From Mesobaculum littorinae (GTDB taxonomy: Bacteria; Pseudomonadota; Alphaproteobacteria; Rhodobacterales; Rhodobacteraceae), in assembly GCF_004011175.1 (NCBI RefSeq), contig NZ_RQXX01000002.1:496001-560000 (forward strand): DNA of 64,000 nt, read 5' to 3'. Each line of letters opens with the position of its first letter. The stretch's first letter is position 1. A program made the translations under genes and the position numbers. Below, piece after piece: positions 15,645 to 24,999 of the stretch. The notes beneath the pieces were generated by a model that saw nothing but the letters and a program-made list of their open reading frames with translations, ran no database searches and had not been told where the DNA came from.

Positions 15645-17431
15645 TCCGTACGCCCCTTCGTCCGCTCGCGCGGGTGCTTCGTGCGCGCGAGACGGGCGAG
15701 AATCCCGACGCCATCGAACGCGAGAACCTGCGCCTGCGCCACGAGGAGATGCGCGACAAGTCGCGGGTGCGTGCCGAGGGTCGGCTGATGGTGCTGGCGC
15801 TGATCTTCTTCTGCGCCTTCGGCACGATCGGCGGGCGCATGGGGCTGATGGCAGCCTCGGAACCCGAAGAGCCGCGCGCCGCCGCCTCGGGCACCGCGAT
15901 CACCGCGCAGCGGGCCGACATCACCGACCGCACCGGCCGGATCCTGGCGACGAACCTGCACACCTATTCGCTTTATGCCCAGCCGCCGCTGATGATCGAC
16001 AAGGTCGAGTCGGCCGAGAAGCTGGTGCAGATCTTCCCCGATCTCGACCGCGACCGGCTGGTCAAGGATTTCACCGGCACGCGCAAGTTCCTGTGGATCA
16101 AGAAGCGCATCAGCCCCGAGCAGATGCAGGCCGTCCACGACATCGGCGATCCGGGCCTGCTGTTCGGCCCGCGCGAGATGCGGCTTTATCCCAACGGCAA
16201 GCTGGCCGCGCATATCCTGGGCGGCAGCCGCTTCGGCGAACAGGGCGTCAGCTCGGCCGAGGTGATCGGCGTCGCGGGCGTCGAGAAGGCATTCGATTCG
16301 TGGCTGCGCGACCCCGCCAACGAAGGCAAGCCGCTGCAGCTGTCGATCGACCTGACCGTGCAGTCCGCGGTCGAGCGGGTGCTTTACGGCGGCATGAAGC
16401 TGATGAACGCCAAGGGCGCCGCCGCGGTGCTGATGGATGTCCACACGGGCGAGGTGATCTCGATGGTCAGCCTGCCGACCTTCGATCCCAACGACCGGCC
16501 GCGCCCGCTGACCAAGGGCGACGCTTCGGACAGCCCGCTGTTCAACCGGGCGGTGCAGGGGGTCTACGAGCTAGGCTCGACCTTCAAGATCTTCGCCGCC
16601 GCGCAGGCGATGGAGCTGGGGCTCGTCGGGCCCGACACGCTGGTCGATGCCGACGCGCCGATGACCTGGGGCCGCTACCGGATCAAGGAATTCGAGGGCC
16701 ACAACTACGGGCCGATGCTGTCGGTCCGCGGGATCATCGAGAAATCCTCGAACGTCGGCACCGCGCACCTGGCGCTGCAGATCGGCGCCGACCGGCAGCA
16801 GGATTTCCTGCGCAGCCTCGGGTTCTTCGACCCCACCCCGGTCGAGCTGATCGAGGCGCCCGGCGCCGCGCCGCTGATCCCGAAGAAGTGGAGCGACATC
16901 GTCACGATCACCACCTCCTACGGGCACGGCATGTCGGCCAGCCCGCTGCACCTGGCGACGGCCTATTCCTCGCTTCTGAACGGCGGGCACCGGGTCAAGC
17001 CGACGCTGATCAAGAACGAGACGCCGCAGCTGGGGCCCCGCATCGTCTCCGAACAGGTCAGCCGCGATTCGCGCGACATGCTGCGCGGCGTGGTCGAAGA
17101 AGGCACCGCCAGCTTCGGCGAGGTGCGCGGCTATCAGGTGGGCGGCAAGACCGGGACGGCGGACAAGCCCAAGCCGACGGGCGGCTACTACCACGACAAG
17201 GTGATCGCCACCTTCGCCAGCGTGTTCCCGGCCTCGGACCCGAAATACGTCCTGATCCTGACGCTGGACGAACCGGTCGAAACCTCGGGCGACAAGCCGC
17301 GGCGGACCGCGGGCTGGACCGCGGTGCCGGTCGCGGCCGAAACCATCCGTCGGGTCGCGCCGCTGCTGGGGCTGCGGCCGATCATTGAACCCGTGCCGGC
17401 CGATGAGCTAACACTCGTCTCGAACCAATGA
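15641..17431 (+). CDS. ftsI: Septal peptidoglycan transpeptidase FtsI (PBP3)
   Basis: Encodes 596 residues. A membrane anchor lies at about 47-72 after a basic cytoplasmic tail. The pedestal domain runs from about 85 (RADITDRTGRILATNL) to 230, and the transpeptidase domain follows. Catalytic motifs are all present: S313-TFK, S369-S-N and K503-TGT. The enzyme cross-links septal peptidoglycan on the outer face of the inner membrane and is the target of beta-lactams. It overlaps ftsL by four bases. A 21-bp gap separates it from murE. Confidence 0.96.
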   Translation: MIRTPLRPLARVLRARETGENPDAIERENLRLRHEEMRDKSRVRAEGRLMVLALIFFCAFGTIGGRMGLMAASEPEEPRAAASGTAITAQRADITDRTGRILATNLHTYSLYAQPPLMIDKVESAEKLVQIFPDLDRDRLVKDFTGTRKFLWIKKRISPEQMQAVHDIGDPGLLFGPREMRLYPNGKLAAHILGGSRFGEQGVSSAEVIGVAGVEKAFDSWLRDPANEGKPLQLSIDLTVQSAVERVLYGGMKLMNAKGAAAVLMDVHTGEVISMVSLPTFDPNDRPRPLTKGDASDSPLFNRAVQGVYELGSTFKIFAAAQAMELGLVGPDTLVDADAPMTWGRYRIKEFEGHNYGPMLSVRGIIEKSSNVGTAHLALQIGADRQQDFLRSLGFFDPTPVELIEAPGAAPLIPKKWSDIVTITTSYGHGMSASPLHLATAYSSLLNGGHRVKPTLIKNETPQLGPRIVSEQVSRDSRDMLRGVVEEGTASFGEVRGYQVGGKTGTADKPKPTGGYYHDKVIATFASVFPASDPKYVLILTLDEPVETSGDKPRRTAGWTAVPVAAETIRRVAPLLGLRPIIEPVPADELTLVSNQ

Positions 17432-17452
17432 CCACATCGTAAAGGCACGTGG

Positions 17453-18943
17453 ATGCAGGGCGAGACGCGAAACGCCACGCTGGCCGAGCTGGGCCTGACC
17501 CTGCCCGGCGGTAAAAGTCAGGAGATCACGGGCATCTCGGTCGACAGCCGCCTTGTCGACGCGGGGCATCTGTTCGCCGCGCTGCCGGGCACCCGGCTGC
17601 ACGGTGCCGAACACGCGGCCGCGGCACTCGACCGCGGCGCGGTCGCGGTGCTGACCGACCGCGCCGGGGCCGAGGTCGCGCGCGACGCGCTGGCCGGGCG
17701 CGACGTGCCGGTGATCCTGGCCGAGGATCCGCGCCAGACGCTGGCCTTCGCCGCCGCGCTGTTCTACCGCCGCCAGCCCGAAACGATGGTCGCGGTGACG
17801 GGGACCAACGGCAAGACCTCGGTCGCCACCTTCGCCCGCCAGATATGGGAGGCGCTGGGTCTCAGTGCCATGAACCTCGGCACCACCGGGGTCGAGGGCG
17901 CCTATGCCGCGCCGCTCGGGCATACCACGCCCGAGCCCGTGACCCTGCACCGCCTGCTGTCCGAGGCCGCGCAGGCCGGCGTGACCCACGCCGCGATGGA
18001 GGCGTCCAGCCATGGGCTGGAGCAGCGCCGGCTGGACGGCGTGCGGCTGGCGGCGGCCGCCTTCACCAACTTCACCCAGGACCACCTGGACTACCACGTC
18101 GATTTCGACGCCTATTTCGCGGCCAAGGCGGGGCTTTTCGCCCGGGTGCTGCCCGAGGACGGCACCGCGGTCATCGACATCGACGATCCCCGCGGCCCCG
18201 AGATGGCCGCGATCGCCCAGGCCCGCGGGCAGGACCTGCTGACCGTCGGCCGGGCCGAGGGCGCGGCGCTGCGCATCATCGGCCAGCGGTTCGATCCCAC
18301 GGGGCAGGAGCTGCGATTTACCTGGAACGGAGAGGTGCGGCAGGTTCGGCTGAACCTCATCGGCGGGTTCCAGGCCGAAAACGTGCTCGTCGCCGCGGGG
18401 CTCGCCATCGCCAGCGGGGCCGAGCCGGAGCAGGTCTTCGCCGTCCTGTCGCAGCTTTCGACGGTGCGCGGACGGATGCAGCTGGCCGCGCAGCGCAGCA
18501 ACGGCGCGGCGGTCTTCGTCGACTACGCCCACACCCCTGCCGCGCTGGAAACCGCGCTGGCGGCGCTGCGCCCGCACGTCATGGGCCGGCTTGTGGTCGT
18601 CTATGGCGCGGGCGGGGATCGCGACCGCACCAAGCGGCCCCTGATGGGTGCCGCCGCGGCGGCGGGGGCCGACGTGCGCATCGTGACCGACGACAACCCG
18701 AGGTCCGAAGATCCGGCGGCGATCCGGTTGCAGATCACTGCCGCCGACGGTGCCGCGCTCGACATCGGCGACCGGGCCGAGGCGATCCTGCGCGGCGCCG
18801 CGGCGCTCGAGCCGGGCGACGCCCTGCTGATCGCGGGCAAGGGACATGAGACGGGGCAGACCGTGGGCGACGACGTGTTTCCCTTCGACGACGTCGAACA
18901 GGCCAGCCTGGCCGTTGCCGCCCTGGACGGTCACATCGCATGA
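17453..18943 (+). CDS. murE: UDP-MurNAc-L-Ala-D-Glu:meso-DAP ligase MurE
   Basis: Encodes 496 residues. MurE adds meso-diaminopimelate to the muropeptide precursor in the cytoplasm with ATP. The ATP loop is GTNGKTS at 117-123, and the DNPR motif at 414-417 is the marker for meso-DAP rather than lysine specificity, consistent with a Gram-negative wall. An N-terminal UDP-binding domain (about 1-100), central ligase domain and C-terminal domain (MGRLVVVYGAGGDRDRTKRP onward) are intact. It ends in ATGA overlap with murF. Confidence 0.96.
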   Translation: MQGETRNATLAELGLTLPGGKSQEITGISVDSRLVDAGHLFAALPGTRLHGAEHAAAALDRGAVAVLTDRAGAEVARDALAGRDVPVILAEDPRQTLAFAAALFYRRQPETMVAVTGTNGKTSVATFARQIWEALGLSAMNLGTTGVEGAYAAPLGHTTPEPVTLHRLLSEAAQAGVTHAAMEASSHGLEQRRLDGVRLAAAAFTNFTQDHLDYHVDFDAYFAAKAGLFARVLPEDGTAVIDIDDPRGPEMAAIAQARGQDLLTVGRAEGAALRIIGQRFDPTGQELRFTWNGEVRQVRLNLIGGFQAENVLVAAGLAIASGAEPEQVFAVLSQLSTVRGRMQLAAQRSNGAAVFVDYAHTPAALETALAALRPHVMGRLVVVYGAGGDRDRTKRPLMGAAAAAGADVRIVTDDNPRSEDPAAIRLQITAADGAALDIGDRAEAILRGAAALEPGDALLIAGKGHETGQTVGDDVFPFDDVEQASLAVAALDGHIA

Positions 18944-20376
18944 CACCTCTATGGACCGCGGCCGAAGCCGCTGCCGCCACGGGTGGCACGGCCACCACCG
19001 ACTGGACCGCCACCGGCGTCTCGATCGACACCCGCAGCCTTCAGCCGGGCGACCTTTTCGTCGCGCTGGCCGACGTGCGGGACGGCCACGACTTCGTCGC
19101 GCAGGCGCTGGCACGCGGGGCCGCCGCCGCTCTGGTGTCGCGCCGACCCGACGGCGTGGCCGAGAACGCGCCGCTATTGGTCGTGGACGACGTGCTGCCC
19201 GCGCTCGAGGCGCTGGGTCGCGCGGGCCGGAACCGCAGCGCGGCCCGGGTCGTGGCGGTCACCGGCTCGGTCGGGAAGACCTCGACGAAAGAGATGTTGC
19301 GCACGGCTCTGGCGGGGCAGGGCCCGATCCACGCCGCGGAGAAGAGCTTTAACAACCACTGGGGCGTGCCGCTGACGCTGGCGCGGCTGCCGCAGGACGC
19401 CGCCTACGCGATCATCGAGATCGGCATGAACCACCCCGGCGAAATCGCTCCGCTGGCGCGTCTGGCCCGGCCGCATGTCGCGATGATCACCACCGTCGCC
19501 GCCGCGCATCTTGAGGCCTTCGAGAATATCGAGGGCATCGCCCGGGAAAAGGCGTCAATCTTCGACGGGTTAGAGCCGGGCGGGCTGGCGGTGGTCAACG
19601 GCGACCTGCCCACCACGCCGATCCTGGTCGACGCCGCGCGCGCCGCGGGCGCCCGCATCGTCACCTTCGGAGAGGGCCGGGCGCTGCACCACAGGGTGAC
19701 CGAGATATCTCTGGCATCCGACAGCACGACGGCCCGCGCCCGGGCCTGGCGCACGCCGCTTCTGCTGAAGGTGGCGACGCCGGGGCGGCATTTCGCGGTC
19801 AACGCCCTGGGCGTACTGGCCGTGGTGCGCGGCATCGGCGCCGACCGGGCGCGCGCGCTTTGCAACCTTGCCGCCTGGGTCCCGCCCGAGGGGCGTGGCC
19901 TGCGCGAAACGCTGGTGCTGGACGAGGTCGACGATCACCTCCGCTTCGACCTCATCGACGACGCGTTCAACGCCAACCCCAGTTCGATGGCCGCCGCGCT
20001 CGACACGCTTGCCGCGGCCGAACCCACAGACGGCCTGGGCCGTGTCAGCCGCGGGCGGCGCATAGCGGTGCTGGGCGACATGCTCGAGCTTGGGGATACC
20101 GAGCGCGACCTGCACGCTGCGCTGGCGGATTTGCCGGCGATGACGCGGATCGCCCAGGTGCATTGCGTGGGCCCGCGGATGCAGGCCCTGCACGACGCCC
20201 TGCCCGAGGACAAGCGCGGCGAATGGGTCGAGGATGCGACGACCCTCGCGGCCCGGGCGCACCAACTGGCGGACGCCGGCGACATCGTGCTCGTGAAGGG
20301 GTCGAAGGGCAGCCGGGTGTCGCTAGTCGTTGACGCCATTCGTAAACTGGGTCATCGCGTCGCCCACGATGGCTAA
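18940..20376 (+). CDS. murF: UDP-MurNAc-tripeptide:D-Ala-D-Ala ligase MurF
   Basis: Encodes 478 residues. MurF finishes the cytoplasmic muropeptide by adding D-Ala-D-Ala. Visible are the ATP loop GSVGKTSTKEM near 109, NNHWGVPLTLARLP, the EIGMNHPGEI carboxylate-binding stretch and DDAFNANPSSM in the C-terminal half. It starts within the murE stop (4-nt overlap) and is followed 12 bases later by mraY with its own AAGGGGA site. Confidence 0.95.
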   Translation: MTPLWTAAEAAAATGGTATTDWTATGVSIDTRSLQPGDLFVALADVRDGHDFVAQALARGAAAALVSRRPDGVAENAPLLVVDDVLPALEALGRAGRNRSAARVVAVTGSVGKTSTKEMLRTALAGQGPIHAAEKSFNNHWGVPLTLARLPQDAAYAIIEIGMNHPGEIAPLARLARPHVAMITTVAAAHLEAFENIEGIAREKASIFDGLEPGGLAVVNGDLPTTPILVDAARAAGARIVTFGEGRALHHRVTEISLASDSTTARARAWRTPLLLKVATPGRHFAVNALGVLAVVRGIGADRARALCNLAAWVPPEGRGLRETLVLDEVDDHLRFDLIDDAFNANPSSMAAALDTLAAAEPTDGLGRVSRGRRIAVLGDMLELGDTERDLHAALADLPAMTRIAQVHCVGPRMQALHDALPEDKRGEWVEDATTLAARAHQLADAGDIVLVKGSKGSRVSLVVDAIRKLGHRVAHDG

Positions 20377-20388
20377 GGGGAACGCCTA

Positions 20389-21474
20389 ATGCTCTACTGG
20401 CTGACCGAATTCTCGGACGGCGGCGACCTGTTCAATCTGTTTCGCTACATCACCTTCCGGGCCGGCGGAGCGTTCTTCACCGCGCTGATCTTCGGCTTTC
20501 TCTTCGGGCGACCGCTGATCGCCCTGCTGCGCAAACATCAAAAGCGCGGCCAGCCGATCCGTGCGGACGGGCCGGAAGGCCATATCACCACCAAGGCCGG
20601 CACGCCCACCATGGGCGGGATGCTGATCCTGGGCGCGCTCGTCGTCTCGACGCTGCTCTGGGCGCGGCTCGACAATCCCTACGTGTGGGAGGTGCTCTTC
20701 GTCACGATGGGCTTTGGTGCCATCGGGTTCGCCGATGACTGGGCCAAGGTGACAAAGAACACCCATGCCGGCGTTTCGGGCAAGGTGCGGCTGGGCCTTG
20801 GCTTTGCCATCGCCGCCATCGCGACGACATGGGCGTCACTCTTCCACCCGCCCGAGCTCTCGTGGCAGCTGGCTTTCCCGGTGTTCAAGGAGGCGCTCCT
20901 TTATCTTGGCCTGGCCTTTGTACCGTTCGGGATGCTGGTGATCGTCGGCTCGGCCAACGCCGTGAACCTCACAGACGGGCTCGACGGCCTGGCAATCATG
21001 CCGGTGATGATCGCGGGGGGCACGCTGGGCGTGATCGCCTACGCGGTGGGCCGGGTCGACTTCACCGACTACCTCGACGTCCACTACGTTCCGGGAACGG
21101 GCGAGATCCTGATCTTCACCTCTGCCCTCATCGGCGGCGGGCTCGGGTTCTTGTGGTACAACGCGCCGCCGGCGGCCGTCTTCATGGGCGACACGGGCAG
21201 CCTCGCCCTCGGCGGCGCCCTGGGCGCGATCGCCGTCGCGATCAAGCACGAGATCGTTCTGGCCATCGTAGGCGGGCTCTTCGTGGTCGAGGCGCTCAGC
21301 GTGATCATCCAGGTGCTCTACTTCAAGCGCACCGGCAAGCGCGTCTTCCTGATGGCACCGATCCACCACCATTTCGAAAAGCGGGGATGGGCGGAGCCCC
21401 AGATCGTGATCCGGTTCTGGATCATCTCGGTCATCCTGGCGCTGATCGGGCTTGCGACGCTCAAGATTCGCTGA
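20389..21474 (+). CDS. mraY: Phospho-MurNAc-pentapeptide translocase MraY
   Basis: Encodes 361 residues with about ten membrane helices. MraY transfers phospho-MurNAc-pentapeptide to undecaprenyl phosphate, making lipid I at the inner membrane. Key motifs are [17 protein letters not shown] with the DD pair, [13 protein letters not shown] and the histidine-rich [11 protein letters not shown] loop. In related genomes murD, ftsW and murG normally follow; here the strand switches and an amine ligase gene follows instead, so this is the last dcw gene in the window. Confidence 0.96.
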   Translation: MLYWLTEFSDGGDLFNLFRYITFRAGGAFFTALIFGFLFGRPLIALLRKHQKRGQPIRADGPEGHITTKAGTPTMGGMLILGALVVSTLLWARLDNPYVWEVLFVTMGFGAIGFADDWAKVTKNTHAGVSGKVRLGLGFAIAAIATTWASLFHPPELSWQLAFPVFKEALLYLGLAFVPFGMLVIVGSANAVNLTDGLDGLAIMPVMIAGGTLGVIAYAVGRVDFTDYLDVHYVPGTGEILIFTSALIGGGLGFLWYNAPPAAVFMGDTGSLALGGALGAIAVAIKHEIVLAIVGGLFVVEALSVIIQVLYFKRTGKRVFLMAPIHHHFEKRGWAEPQIVIRFWIISVILALIGLATLKIR

Positions 21475-21493
21475 CAGCGATCCACGTCGCGCC

Positions 21494-21514
21494 GCGGGGG
21501 TTTCACACCCCCGC
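21494..21514 (+). terminator. Hairpin after mraY
   Basis: GCGGGGGT and ACCCCCGC form a perfect 8-bp stem with a five-base loop 20 bp after the mraY stop. The T-run is missing. Confidence 0.5.
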
Positions 21515-21520
21515 ACCCCC

Positions 21521-21627
21521 GTGGAGTATTTGAACAAGAGAAGAAACAGCCGGTGACGGGCTTGTGGGCCTTTCTTCCCGCCGCCGAGCCTTGCTTCTTC
21601 TCTTTCCAAAATACTCCCGCCGGAGGC
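21521..21627. repeat. Intergenic repeat in inverted pair
   Basis: The right arm, 21595-21627, reads TTCTTCTCTTTCC followed by AAAATACTCCCGCCGGAGGC. The left arm, 21521-21546, carries a degenerate inverted copy (GTGGAGTATTTGAACAAGAG then AAGAA). A close copy of the right arm lies at 58645-58680. It is non-coding and sits between the convergent mraY and glutamine-synthetase-like genes. Confidence 0.65.
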
Positions 21628-21704
21628 GAGGTCGCGCGCAGGCTCCGGAACGGAGCCGGAGCGCCAGATGGTGTGCGCCGCGAGGCGCTCAATTATTTCG
21701 AGAG

Positions 21705-23036
21705 TCAGACGGTGTCGAGGTAGAGGTCGACGCGCTCTTCCGGGGTAAGTTCGGCGATGTAGTGCCGCTCCTGCCGCTTCGTAGCGACGTAATTCTCGAT
21801 CAATGCTGGGGGGAATATGCGGGCGATGCGGGCGTCGGTCTCGAACAGGTCGATGGCCCGGCCCCAGTCGTCGGGCATCCGCGGCAGGCTTTGGGTATAG
21901 GCGCTGCCCGTGATCGGGGCAGGGGGGGCGAGGCCGTCCTCGATCCCGGTAAGGGCAGCGCCGAGAATGGCTGCGAGCATCAGGTAGGGGTTCACGTCGC
22001 CGCCGGCCACGCGATGTTCGACCCGTCGGGCCTGGGGGGCGCCGGCAGGGATGCGGACCGCGGCGGTACGGTTCTCGTATCCCCAGGCGATGGCGGTGGG
22101 CGCATGCGCGTCGGGAACCAGCCTGTCGTAGCTGTTGGAATGCGGCGCGAAGACCAGCGTCGAGCCGCGCACCGCATCGAGGCACCCGGCGACGGCGTGC
22201 CGCAGAAGCTCGGTCCCCTCGGGGCCGCCATTGTCGAAGACGTTCCTGCCCTCGCGATCCAGCAGCGAAAAATGCACATGCATCCCGTTGCCTGCGTAGT
22301 TCTCGTAGGGCTTCGCCATGAAGCTGGCCGCGAAGCCGTGCCGCCGGGCCAGACCGCGCACCAGAAGCTTGAAGAACCACGTGTCGTCCGCTGCCTTAAG
22401 GGCGTCGGCCTGGTGGGTCAGGTTGATTTCGAACTGCCCCAGGCCCGCCTCCGAGATCATCGTCTCGGCGGGAATGTCCATCGCCTCGCAGCCGTCGTAG
22501 AGTTCGGTGATGAAGCCGTCCCACGCATCGAGCGCGCGAAGGCTCAGGATCTCGGCCCCCTGCCGCCGCTTGCCCGACCGGGGCGAGGCCGGCATCCGCA
22601 ACGTCTTGCCGCTGTCGTCGATCAGGTAGAACTCAAGCTCGGTCGCGACCACCGGCGTCAGGCCCATCTCGGCAAACCGTGCCTGCACGCGGGCCAGCGC
22701 GTGGCGCGGGTCGCCGTCGAAGGGGCGCCCGTCCTCGTGGTACATCCACAGCGGCAAGAGCGCGGTGGGTGTGTCGAGCCACGGCATGGGAACGAAGCCG
22801 CGCTCGGTCGGGTGCAGCACGCCGTCGGGATCGCCAGCGGCGAAGACAAGCGGGCTGTCGTCGATGTCCTCGCCCCAGATGTCGAGGTTCATCACCGACA
22901 GCGGAAACCGCGTGCCTTCGACGGCGACCTTGTCGGCGAACCGCGCGGGCATGCGCTTGCCCCGCGCCTGCGCATTGAGGTCGGCTGCGGCCACGCGGAT
23001 GGTGCGGACCTCGGGATTGTCTTGCAGAAAGCTCAT
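21705..23036 (-). CDS. Glutamine synthetase-family amine/glutamate ligase
   Basis: Encodes 443 residues of the GlnA superfamily, closest in layout to gamma-glutamyl-putrescine synthetase-type enzymes. N-terminal beta-grasp segment covers about 10-110; the catalytic domain shows TELEFYLID (metal-binding glutamates), SEAGLGQFEINL, GNGMHVHFSL and APHSNSYDRLVP, then YENRTAAVRIP and RRVEHRVAGGDVNPYLMLAA. True nitrogen-assimilating GlnA has a differently built C-terminal part and adenylylation loop, which I do not see. It overlaps the permease gene by ATGA and is the last gene of an ABC transporter operon, so it probably gamma-glutamylates the imported amine or amino acid. Confidence 0.85.
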   Translation of the reverse strand: MSFLQDNPEVRTIRVAAADLNAQARGKRMPARFADKVAVEGTRFPLSVMNLDIWGEDIDDSPLVFAAGDPDGVLHPTERGFVPMPWLDTPTALLPLWMYHEDGRPFDGDPRHALARVQARFAEMGLTPVVATELEFYLIDDSGKTLRMPASPRSGKRRQGAEILSLRALDAWDGFITELYDGCEAMDIPAETMISEAGLGQFEINLTHQADALKAADDTWFFKLLVRGLARRHGFAASFMAKPYENYAGNGMHVHFSLLDREGRNVFDNGGPEGTELLRHAVAGCLDAVRGSTLVFAPHSNSYDRLVPDAHAPTAIAWGYENRTAAVRIPAGAPQARRVEHRVAGGDVNPYLMLAAILGAALTGIEDGLAPPAPITGSAYTQSLPRMPDDWGRAIDLFETDARIARIFPPALIENYVATKRQERHYIAELTPEERVDLYLDTV

Positions 23037-23857
23037 CTGATGATCTGGGGGCGGATGCGCAGGCGCGTCCGGCTCTCCGGCATGTGACGGTTAAGCCGCA
23101 GGTTCGCCCGGCCGAACAGCCAGATGACGACCAGCGTCAGCAGGATGAAGTAGCCTGCGAGGATGGGGTAGGGGACGAAGGGGTTGAACGTCTTATCGGC
23201 GAAATAATTCGCGTAGTAAAGCGCGTCGCCCTTTTGCTGCCACGCGGGGAAACCGGAGAAGAACACCAGCGTGGTGGCGTGGAAGAGAAAGATCGCCTCG
23301 TTCGTGTAGGAGGGCCAGGCCAGGCGCAGCATGGTGGGCCACAGGATCCGGCGGAACCGGCTCCACCCGGCCATGCCGTAGGCGTCGGCGGCCTCGATCT
23401 CGCCCTGCGGGACCGAGCGCAGGGCGCCGTAGAAGATCTGCGCCGAATAGGCCGAGGTGTTGAGGAACAGCACGATCAGCGCCCCCGCCCATGCCCGCGT
23501 CAGCCAGCGGGTGTCGGCGGTGATGCCAAAGATCTCGATCCCGTTGCGGGGAAGCAGGACGAAGGCTTCGTAGGCCAGGAAGAACTGGATGAAGAGCGGC
23601 GAGCCGCGGAAGACGAAGACGAACCAGTCCGCCGGTTTCGACAGCCAAGGCGATGCGGCGTTCTTCGCCACCGCGACGGCGGTGGCCAGGAAGAACCCCG
23701 CCAAGAGCGCGAGGGCCCCGAAGTAGATGTTCCAGATCATGCCCGAGCCGATCAGCGTCACCTGTTCGCACAAGGTAAAGCCCTCGCGGGGCAGCAGCCG
23801 CTCGCCGAAGCCCAGCGAGCGCAGGCCGTAGGCCTGTATCGTCTCAATGCAGCTCAT
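23033..23857 (-). CDS. Polar amino acid ABC transporter permease (HisM type)
   Basis: Encodes 274 residues. Five membrane helices and the HisM/GlnP-family signature are visible: FRGSPLFIQFFLAYEAFVLLP, then NTSAYSAQIFYGALRSVPQGEIEAADAYGM, the EAA loop that contacts the ATPase. It forms the membrane channel with the partner permease upstream, with which it overlaps by ATGA. A 30-40 residue stretch before the first helix is unusual but not rare in this family. Confidence 0.9.
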   Translation of the reverse strand: MSCIETIQAYGLRSLGFGERLLPREGFTLCEQVTLIGSGMIWNIYFGALALLAGFFLATAVAVAKNAASPWLSKPADWFVFVFRGSPLFIQFFLAYEAFVLLPRNGIEIFGITADTRWLTRAWAGALIVLFLNTSAYSAQIFYGALRSVPQGEIEAADAYGMAGWSRFRRILWPTMLRLAWPSYTNEAIFLFHATTLVFFSGFPAWQQKGDALYYANYFADKTFNPFVPYPILAGYFILLTLVVIWLFGRANLRLNRHMPESRTRLRIRPQIIR

Positions 23858-24735
23858 GCGGCCTTGCCCCGTAGCGCGCGGCCACCCATCGTGGCCTGCC
23901 CGTGGCTCAGCCGCCGGGTGACGCGCTCAAGCACGATTTCCGAGATCTTGGTCAGCAGCAGGTAGAAGACCAGGAGAGCCAGGAAATACCAAAGCCGCCA
24001 GTCGGGGTGCGGATAGGCGTAGATCTGGGTCTTGGCCCCGCCCAGTTCGCGCGCCCAGTAAACGATGTCCTCGACCCCCAGAAGGAACAGCAGCGGCGTC
24101 GCCTTGATCAGGATCATCCAGAGGTTCGACAGTCCCGGCAGGGCGTAGACCCACATCTGCGGGATCAGGACGCGTCGGGTGGCCTGCCGCTGGGTCATGC
24201 CGTAGGCGGCGGCGGTCTCCAGCTGTGCCTTCGGCACGGCCCGCATCGCCCCGTAAAGGACGTTGGCCGCGAAGGCGCCGAAGACGATGGCGAAGGTCAG
24301 CACGGCAAGGGCAAAGCCATAGACCTCGTGCACCCATTGCGGCGCCGCCGACAGCGGCATCTTGGCGGCGGTACAGACGACGAAGTCGTTGCCCTGCCGG
24401 ATCGGCAGGTCCCAGTCGGGGCATTTCACCTGGTGGCGCAGCCATTCGATCCCCTGGTCGAGGGCGATGACGAAGAAGAGAAAGAACGCGATGTCGGGCA
24501 CGCCGCGAACGATGGCGGTATAGCCCTTGCCGATCCAGCGCAGCGGCGCGATGCGCGACCGCGCGGCCAGTGCGCCGCCAAAACCGAAGAGCAACGCCAC
24601 GGGCGCGGTCACGGCCAGAAGCAGAAGCACGGTGCCGAAGGAGGCATAGAACGCCATGTGCTTGCCCGTGGTCAGGTAGCAGGCCAGCCAGCGGCCCCCT
24701 TCGAGCAAGTCCGGATCGGTGCAGAAATCCAGCAT
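23854..24735 (-). CDS. Polar amino acid ABC transporter permease (HisQ type)
   Basis: Encodes 293 residues. It has the same fold as the downstream permease: a long first periplasmic region, IVRGVPDIAFFLFFVIALDQ, a loop with cysteines (VKCPDWDL...VVCTAAKM), and the EAA motif NVLYGAMRAVPKAQLETAAAYGMT. Together the two permeases make the heterodimer of a HisQM-type importer. A 264-bp gap separates it from the substrate-binding protein gene upstream; nothing recognisable is in that gap. Confidence 0.9.
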   Translation of the reverse strand: MLDFCTDPDLLEGGRWLACYLTTGKHMAFYASFGTVLLLLAVTAPVALLFGFGGALAARSRIAPLRWIGKGYTAIVRGVPDIAFFLFFVIALDQGIEWLRHQVKCPDWDLPIRQGNDFVVCTAAKMPLSAAPQWVHEVYGFALAVLTFAIVFGAFAANVLYGAMRAVPKAQLETAAAYGMTQRQATRRVLIPQMWVYALPGLSNLWMILIKATPLLFLLGVEDIVYWARELGGAKTQIYAYPHPDWRLWYFLALLVFYLLLTKISEIVLERVTRRLSHGQATMGGRALRGKAA

Positions 24736-24999
24736 CAGGCCGGGCCCCCGGATGATCCCGTAGCGCCGCCGATAGTAGGGCCTGATCTTCGGTGCAGGAC
24801 GCCCAGGCTTTCAGACACCGGCCCGCCGGTTCGTGCCTTGTTGCACCGGCCCGGGGCGGGCTGCGCGGCGTGGATCCGGGCCCGCCGCGACGGGCGGGCA
24901 CGGGGTGCGATCACGCGCGGCGATCCCCCGGCCGCGCCGGGGCGGCGGCCTCCGGTCATCGCCGGACGGGGTAATGGGAGGGAACGCCGCGCCATGGTC

